Source: Paulinella micropora (taxonomy: Eukaryota; Cercozoa; Imbricatea; Euglyphida). Taken from it: a stretch of DNA of 64,000 bases. The stretch lies in NCBI GenBank assembly GCA_009731375.1, contig BJOX01000014.1:1169938-1233937 (forward strand). Direction: 5' to 3'. The translations under genes were made by a program, and so were the position numbers. Shown in pieces: positions 59,419-64,000 of the stretch. The notes under the pieces were generated by a model. It was not told the origin of the DNA, did no database searches, and saw only the letters and a list, made by a program, of their open reading frames with translations. Numbering within the stretch: position 1 is the stretch's first letter; each line of letters starts with the position of its first letter.

Positions 59419-59960
59419 CACGAAGGGATCATCTGGCTCTAATGTGCGAGATGGGAGAACGGGGGTTAAAAGCCCAAATCAAAAGTGGGAGTCATCCCCT
59501 AATGGTTGAGGCCATAGTGAGGCACGAAGCCGCGAAGCGGGGTATCCCGTGGAACCGGTCCCTCTTGCCCATCATCCATTGTGCAAAGCCCCGTGAACCC
59601 GGACAGTTCACCGAATGGATCATTAGCCGACAACCGGTAACATGGGAGGCGTCTGGTGTACCCTCATGGCGGAAGGTGTACCGCCAACATGAACCTCAGG
59701 CCGGTGCACAAGCGAAGCATATGTACTTCAGAGGTGGGGTATCCCCCCCTCATGGGGGAGTTGTGCACCAGGCCGTAGCAACGGTGCCCGTACACGCCCA
59801 AGAGGTGAAGGGTACTCCCCTCCGTTCGGTAGCACCCAACCCCAGTGGAGAGAGTAAGGGTAGACCTAGCGGGGCGAGCGGGCCGTCAGCGGTACCTGCC
59901 CCGAAGGTTGAGATTGGTTCAAAGGCCGAGCCGGCTGAGGCTGCTTCTCCCGCGAGATAA
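59394..59960 (+). pseudogene. C-terminal Gag-linked open frame
   Basis: This frame overlaps the end of the zinc-finger frame and reads HLALMCEMGERGLKAQIKSG, PREPGQFTEWIISRQPVTWE and KVYRQHEPQAGAQAKHMYF, ending in a Pro/Ala-rich tail at 59960. The amino-acid composition and uninterrupted length look real. The reading-frame change between this and the preceding frame is one more decay event or a programmed frameshift. No protease, integrase or RT follows. Confidence 0.45.
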
Positions 59961-60513
59961 ATAAAACGCAAAACGTGTGATGTCCTTCACACCGTAAGCA
60001 AAATGATGGCATAAGCGCTGATCTGAATAGCACCTGGCTGGGGGCCCGGGTAACAGATTCTGGTTGAAGACAACCAGGTTCTTCTGACCCCATCATCGGA
60101 ACTTCATATTAATACTATCATTATGTAATCACTGAATCACTCAACCTTCGCAAAATCTCCATAATCATCTGAACGAATTTCTCTTGCACTCACTGCGGCT
60201 CTTGCAGCCTGTGACACAGTCTGACACTGCCAGTGCTGAAACCCGGGCCATCGGACTTTTCGATGAAAAACTTTGTTTGATTGTGAGCAATTAATGTCTT
60301 GGGGAGAAGTTGGCATCGCTTGTGCAGCCATCTTGCCGAATGGCGAATCAAGGCTATATACAACACCCACAAGATGCTAAATCAACATCAACTGCTAGTT
60401 CCCGGGAGTCTGTGCACGTGCCACTTCAATCTGTGCTACCTTGCCTGACTGTGATCTTCCCTTTCTGCCGTTTCTGGACTGCGGTACTGGATAATACAGA
60501 TTAACCCCGACCA
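59961..60513. other. no gene recognised between Gag and the next exon
   Basis: Unique sequence with short overlapping frames on both strands and no domain signature. It may contain the 3' end of the retroelement and the promoter of the exon at 60514. Confidence 0.5.
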
Positions 60514-60649
60514 ATGGACCAAACTTTGCCTCCCCGTCCCAATGCCATCCCTGATGAGTCGAAGTATCCAACTACCTCTGAACCTTCCGGTGCGGCCCAT
60601 GCTCAGTTTTCCACACGAACTTCTACTTATGTTCTGCGTACTACTTATG
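60514..60649 (+). CDS. candidate first exon of a host gene
   Basis: ATG at 60514 opens a 45-codon frame (MDQTLPPRPNAIPDESKYPT ... TYVLRTTYG) that runs into an excellent G|GTAAGT donor at 60649/60650. No domain is recognisable in so short a piece. Base composition drops sharply to AT-rich directly after the donor, so the intron seems to contain the AT-rich island that follows. Confidence 0.4.
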
Positions 60650-61150
60650 GTAAGTTTTCAGTCATTGTTTAAATGTTGAAATGTTCAGAATTAATGAAAT
60701 AAAAAAAATTATTTATACATGATTTTATTGTGCCATGTATTCAAAAAAGTTGAATAATGGCGCAAGATGCTATAATATTATAGTAACAGTATTTATCTGC
60801 AACACAAAAAGCTTGTTATCACATGATCATCGTCGAAAGTAAATAGAAATCATGCATAATGAAAATTGCAAAAAGTTGTTATAAAAATAGAAGTAAAGAT
60901 GAAATAATACATATGAAATAGCAAAAGGTTATTGTATTATATATTAATAACGCCAAAACGTTTATATGAAGTAAAATTATTACTCTATAATAGTATCAGA
61001 ACGGAATGCCAGTGTACAGCCTGGAGTAGTGCTATCGACAAGGACAAGACTAAATGTTAACATATTGTGTTATGTTACGTTATGTTACGTTATGTTACGT
61101 GATACTGTCACGTTAGGTTAGGTTACGTTATGTTACATAAGAAAATAATT

Positions 61151-61200
61151 ATCCTTTTCGTGCAGGTATTTTTCAAGAAAAATACCTGCCCAAAAAGGAT
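61151..61200. repeat. 50-nt near-perfect hairpin
   Basis: Arms atcctttt-cgt-gcaggta plus tttttc, and the complement after a 2-nt AA loop, pair at 21 of 24 positions; only the 3-nt cgt/cca step is unpaired. It lies at the upstream side of the AT-rich island, just after taatgtta/ttacgtta-like short repeats at 61060-61140. Confidence 0.9.
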
Positions 61201-61423
61201 CTTTCAGTCCAAATCATCATTTTTAAACAAAGAAGAAATCAAAGAGAAATCAAAGATAAATCAAAAAGGAAGCGAAAAGGATAAATGAAAAAGGAATTAC
61301 CTTTTAGTAGTAGTCATCACCCACCTTCATTATACACAAACCTACCATCACACATACTGTATGAGGTAGGGTTTTTAAAGTCTCCCACGACTGTATATTT
61401 TTTTTGGTATTTTAGATATTTCA

Positions 61424-61532
61424 GATATTGCCCGCAAAGGGGACTAGATGTTGTTGATATTGCCCGCAAAGGGGACTAGATATTGCCCGCAAAGGGGACT
61501 AGATATTGTTGATATTGCCCGCAAAGGGGACT
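61424..61532. repeat. four copies of gatattgcccgcaaagggga
   Basis: The 22-bp unit gatattgcccgcaaagggga-ct occurs at 61424, 61456, 61479 and 61511, with a variable agat(gttgtt) spacer. It overlaps the 3' end of the minus-strand coiled-coil frame. Confidence 0.95.
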
Positions 61533-61985
61533 GCATATAAAATCAGTTATTTTACTGTAAACTCTGTTCATATTTGAACTACCCTCATTTAAATAATTTA
61601 TCTGTTTAACCATTAAGCATGCTTTTGTAAAGGTAGCACCCTTTTCGATGAGTGCTTCTACTTTTTCAATCTCTTCGCTTTCAATCACTCCTCTATTCTG
61701 CTTCTTCCAATGCTTCATCAATCTTCTTTCAAAATCAATCTTTCTCAATCTCTTTTTTCTTCTTCTGTCTTCCATCAGGTCTTCTTCAATGTCGTCTCGT
61801 TCCTTCTTCTTCTTAATCAAAATTTCGTCAATCGCTCCAAGTCGTTCTTTCTTCTTTTTCAATGAGGTCTTCATCTCTTCAATTAGGTCTTCATCTTTCT
61901 CAAATCTCCTTCATCGCTTTTATCTTCATTTCAGTCAGTTTCTTCATGGAATATCCTTCTTCCAATTGTTCAATCCATTCTTCCT
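61530..61985 (-). CDS. basic coiled-coil protein of the AT-rich island
   Basis: Minus-strand frame from Met at 61874 with KKKKERLGAIDEILI and KKKKERDDIEEDLMEDRRRK, a near-repeat of one helical unit, then a less charged end: EKGATFTKACLMVKQINYL. An upstream frame (MKKLTEMKIKAMKE, near 61952) leads into it after a one-base frameshift, so the true start may be further up. The last residues are read from the 22-bp repeats and may be artefactual. Function unknown. Confidence 0.4.
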
Positions 61986-62230
61986 TACCTTTTACGAAAT
62001 CTGGTATAAGGTTAATAGACAACCAAATTAAACAATTAGACTACCTTCTTATTTTTCCTGGACAGAGTGTGGATAAAATAGAACTCGTGTATAAACCTTT
62101 GGACCTCGGCTACGACCTTGAATACTTCATTGAAAAATATTACGAGGCTACCAAGGAACGGTTTAACTTTTTATATGTTTATGTGGTGTCTGATGAACTG
62201 AGGCAAAATTTCAATAAACGATTTTTGTGA
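61949..62230 (+). CDS. small hypothetical protein of the AT-rich island
   Basis: The plausible protein starts at an internal Met at 61949 (MEYPSSNCSIHSSLPFTKSG) or in the in-frame codons near 62006, then reads QLDYLLIFPGQSVDKIELVY and IEKYYEATKERFNFLYVYVV. Sequence upstream of 61949 in this frame is the reverse of the coiled-coil gene and is not coding here. It is followed after the stop at 62230 by a poly-T stretch and tatatatag before the next ATG. No family recognised. Confidence 0.45.
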   Translation, partial: EYPSSNCSIHSSLPFTKSGIRLIDNQIKQLDYLLIFPGQSVDKIELVYKPLDLGYDLEYFIEKYYEATKERFNFLYVYVVSDELRQNFNKRFL

Positions 62231-62266
62231 TTTTTTTTAATTTTTTTTTTTTAGAACTATATATAG

Positions 62267-62572
62267 ATGCCAACATCACCAGTGATCATCAGTAGTCCAT
62301 CGGGATATAACATCAGCTACAATCCCAGTATGCCACAAGCAGGAGGAACAAAGAAGAAGGGAAAAAGGAAACAAACAGGATGCAAAGTCAAGTGGAAAAA
62401 AGTCGGACAAGCAATATTAGATGCTAATAGGTTTATCAAGAAGAATCAATTGATTTCAAGGGGTGCTGCTTTTCTTAGCGATGTCGGAGTTCCTTATGCC
62501 GATTGTGTAGCGAAGGCGGCGGCGAAACAGGGATACGGCAAGCAACGAGGTGGGGCTGTCAAATTTCGTTAG
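62267..62572 (+). CDS. small basic virion-core-like protein
   Basis: 101 codons starting MPTSPVIISSPSGYNISY. A lysine-rich block (GTKKKGKRKQTGCKVKWKK) is followed by a helical segment (QLISRGAAFLSDVGVPYADC) and a Gly-rich C-terminus, GYGKQRGGAVKFR. From memory, this layout and the GYGK..RGG end recall small basic core or minor capsid proteins of Polinton-like and related viruses; I could not search. Upstream is an actatatatag-like AT-rich promoter at 62256-62266. Confidence 0.45.
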   Translation: MPTSPVIISSPSGYNISYNPSMPQAGGTKKKGKRKQTGCKVKWKKVGQAILDANRFIKKNQLISRGAAFLSDVGVPYADCVAKAAAKQGYGKQRGGAVKFR

Positions 62573-62620
62573 ATATTAAACTAAACTTTCTATTATTTTT
62601 TTTTCGCTAACAATATACAT

Positions 62621-62905
62621 ATGAAAAAATTAAGAAGAGGAGGGAAGAAACTTAAACAACGACCACCGAGGATACACAGAACCAAAGATGGTCGGCCGTA
62701 TATTAAAATAAAAGGCAAACGAGCATATCTCAACTTTGGAAAGAAAACGAATGACCTTTCAACACTTCAAATCGTTAAACTGTTTTTCAAATATATGGGG
62801 AAGAATAAAACAAAGAATACACGAAAGACGAAAGAGCGAATAGTTAAGTCCGACTTCAACAGTCTTGAACACGAGAACCGCAACCAGATAGAGACAACCT
62901 GCTGA
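62621..62905 (+). CDS. small basic protein of the AT-rich island
   Basis: 94 codons starting MKKLRRGGKKLKQRPPRIHR, then TKDGRPYIKIKGKRAYLNFG and STLQIVKLFFKYMGKNK. Strongly basic. The DGRPYIKIKGKRAYL segment is a compact beta-hairpin-like motif. After the stop, another frame (EPQPDRDNLLKKYEL) continues, so this may be the start of a longer frameshifted gene. Function unknown; possibly virus-like. Confidence 0.4.
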   Translation: MKKLRRGGKKLKQRPPRIHRTKDGRPYIKIKGKRAYLNFGKKTNDLSTLQIVKLFFKYMGKNKTKNTRKTKERIVKSDFNSLEHENRNQIETTC

Positions 62906-63276
62906 AAAAATATGAACTAATACACGAGCAGGAAGAAAAGGAAAAGAAGTTAAGAGAACAGGCAGAAGATGAGATGAAAAGAATAGAGAGGAAGGAGAAT
63001 GTGGAAATGAAGGAAAAACAAGCATTAACAAGGGAGGCGAAAAGAGAGCAAAAACTTATAGAGGATGTAAAATTTAAACAAGATAGAAAAAATAATTTAA
63101 TGTTATTACCACCACCCCAATTCCATCCTCAATATATCACACAAGGACCACAATCACCACCACCACAAGGACCACCTCAAGCACCACAACTAGGACCGCC
63201 TCAAGCACCACAACTAGGACCACCTCAAGCACCACCACCACCACCACCAAGGCAGGAAGAAAAGAGATGCAGTTGA
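62890..63276 (+). CDS. coiled-coil/proline-rich protein of the AT-rich island
   Basis: From about 62890 an open frame reads LLKKYELIHEQEEKEKKLRE and a Lys/Glu coiled coil, then a proline-rich tail with QGPPQAPQLGPPQAPQLGPP repeats and a stop at 63276. No start codon is seen in the first part, which implies frameshift from the preceding ORF. Scaffold or assembly-type function is speculation only. Confidence 0.35.
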   Translation, partial: RDNLLKKYELIHEQEEKEKKLREQAEDEMKRIERKENVEMKEKQALTREAKREQKLIEDVKFKQDRKNNLMLLPPPQFHPQYITQGPQSPPPQGPPQAPQLGPPQAPQLGPPQAPPPPPPRQEEKRCS

Positions 63277-63945
63277 AAACAAAAGAAGAGAGAAAGGCTG
63301 AAAAGGAATTTAAAAAAAAGTATATTAAATTATTGACGGAAAAAGCGGGCTTTTCAATGAACTTTGTTAAAAAGTTGACTAAAACAGAATTTGAAAAACT
63401 TGGTATAGGCAAACAAGCAATATGTTCAACTCCTTCAGGCTAAGGCCAATCTTAGGAAGACTAAGATGAGAGAGAGCAGACCCTTTATTCTCCAACTTCG
63501 TAGCAAGAAGAATGTGCTTAAAGAGACGAAGACCCGAGAAGCGAAGCAAAGAGAATTCAATGCATCACCCTTTGAAGTCAGAAGGGATAATCAGTTGAAC
63601 TCTCTAACATACAAGTTTAAAGATTTAGATATCAACTTCTACGACACCAATGAACTAGAAAATAAAGTATTGATACCGGCTATCCGAGATGCCAGAAGGG
63701 AAGGTATGAGGAGTAATGCGGATGTCCATATATCCATAACATACTCTACGGCACCTGCTAATGAAAGATACGATCGATATCTAAAAAAGAAAAGTTTTAA
63801 TTCATTCTTGCTTCGTGAATACGATACTGAATTTATGGATGCCCTAAACGAGTATAACATAAACAATGTGGAAGCGAGCGAGAGTGGATATGAAAGATAT
63901 ATACAGTATGTGGTAATAACCATAATCCAAGAGAACGGCGGATGA
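63266..63945 (+). CDS. hypothetical protein of the AT-rich island, one frameshift
   Basis: A frame from Met at 63266 (MQLKTKEERKAEKEFKKKYI) ends in KTEFEKLGIGKQ near 63418. A second frame (MRESRPFILQLRSKKNVLKE, from 63466) continues, with upstream codons QYVQLLQAKANLRKTK in phase with it. It ends SGYERYIQYVVITIIQENGG at 63945. The second part has mixed alpha/beta composition and no family that I recognise. Confidence 0.4.
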
Positions 63946-64000
63946 TGCTATGAAGGGGCGAGAGATAAAAGAACTAAGGTTGAAGCAGGAGTAAGAATAT

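Larger units (their letters stand above)
60650..64000. mobile_element. AT-rich island, possible virus-like or Polinton-like insertion
   Basis: Base composition changes to strongly AT-rich at about 60650, and the sequence carries six closely spaced small ORFs, mostly basic or coiled coil, with short AT-rich gaps. This compactness is unlike the rest of the window. No polymerase, integrase or packaging ATPase is present in the visible part; the island runs off the window edge. An intronic insertion after the exon at 60514 fits what I see. Confidence 0.4.

Overview
This window is a low-density, intron-rich eukaryotic nuclear sequence, probably from a unicellular alga or other protist. The lineage is my inference. 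The evidence is spliced genes made of very small exons, a non-LTR element with RNase H ahead of its reverse transcriptase (a layout reported for oomycete Utopia elements), Ty1/copia elements, and a gene with a domain resembling DUF7869. Long stretches are tetranucleotide microsatellite (GATA, ATGT, ATTT, ACAT). Fifteen N-gaps are present, many of them beside homopolymers.

Layout. 0-2.6 kb: a lysine/glutamate-rich hypothetical gene on the minus strand, partly encoded by a pyrimidine tract. 3.3-4.5 kb: microsatellite. 4.5-9 kb: a multi-exon region with a SET-like segment, a duplicated exon, a DUF7869-like RNase H-fold segment and an Arg/Gly-rich tail. 9.3-13.5 kb: a decayed non-LTR retrotransposon (RNase H, RT, endonuclease-like C-terminus). 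13.9-20.7 kb: a copia element on the plus strand. 21-28.4 kb: a second, 3'-truncated copia element on the minus strand, tail to tail with the first.

30.7-46.4 kb: inositol-3-phosphate synthase (INO1/ISYNA1) on the minus strand. I could assemble it from 22 frame-consistent exons encoding 649 residues with all four family motifs. 46.7-55.0 kb: a divergently transcribed rhomboid intramembrane protease with an intact Ser/His dyad. The two start codons lie about 270 bp apart, so they may share a promoter. 57.4-60 kb: a decayed retroelement Gag with two CCCH zinc fingers and zinc knuckles. 60.5 kb: a candidate first exon whose intron appears to open into an AT-rich island (60.65-64 kb) of small basic and coiled-coil ORFs, possibly a virus-like or Polinton-like integrated element.

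The most unusual observation is in the introns of the two host genes. At least eight introns carry tandem, decaying copies of the neighbouring exon-intron junction (acceptor plus exon start, or exon end plus donor), separated by microsatellite. The 5' splice sites of the same genes are very degenerate, and one intron appears to start with GC. Because about 35 exons of these two genes splice together without a frame error, the frameshifts in the transposons are probably genuine decay rather than sequencing error.
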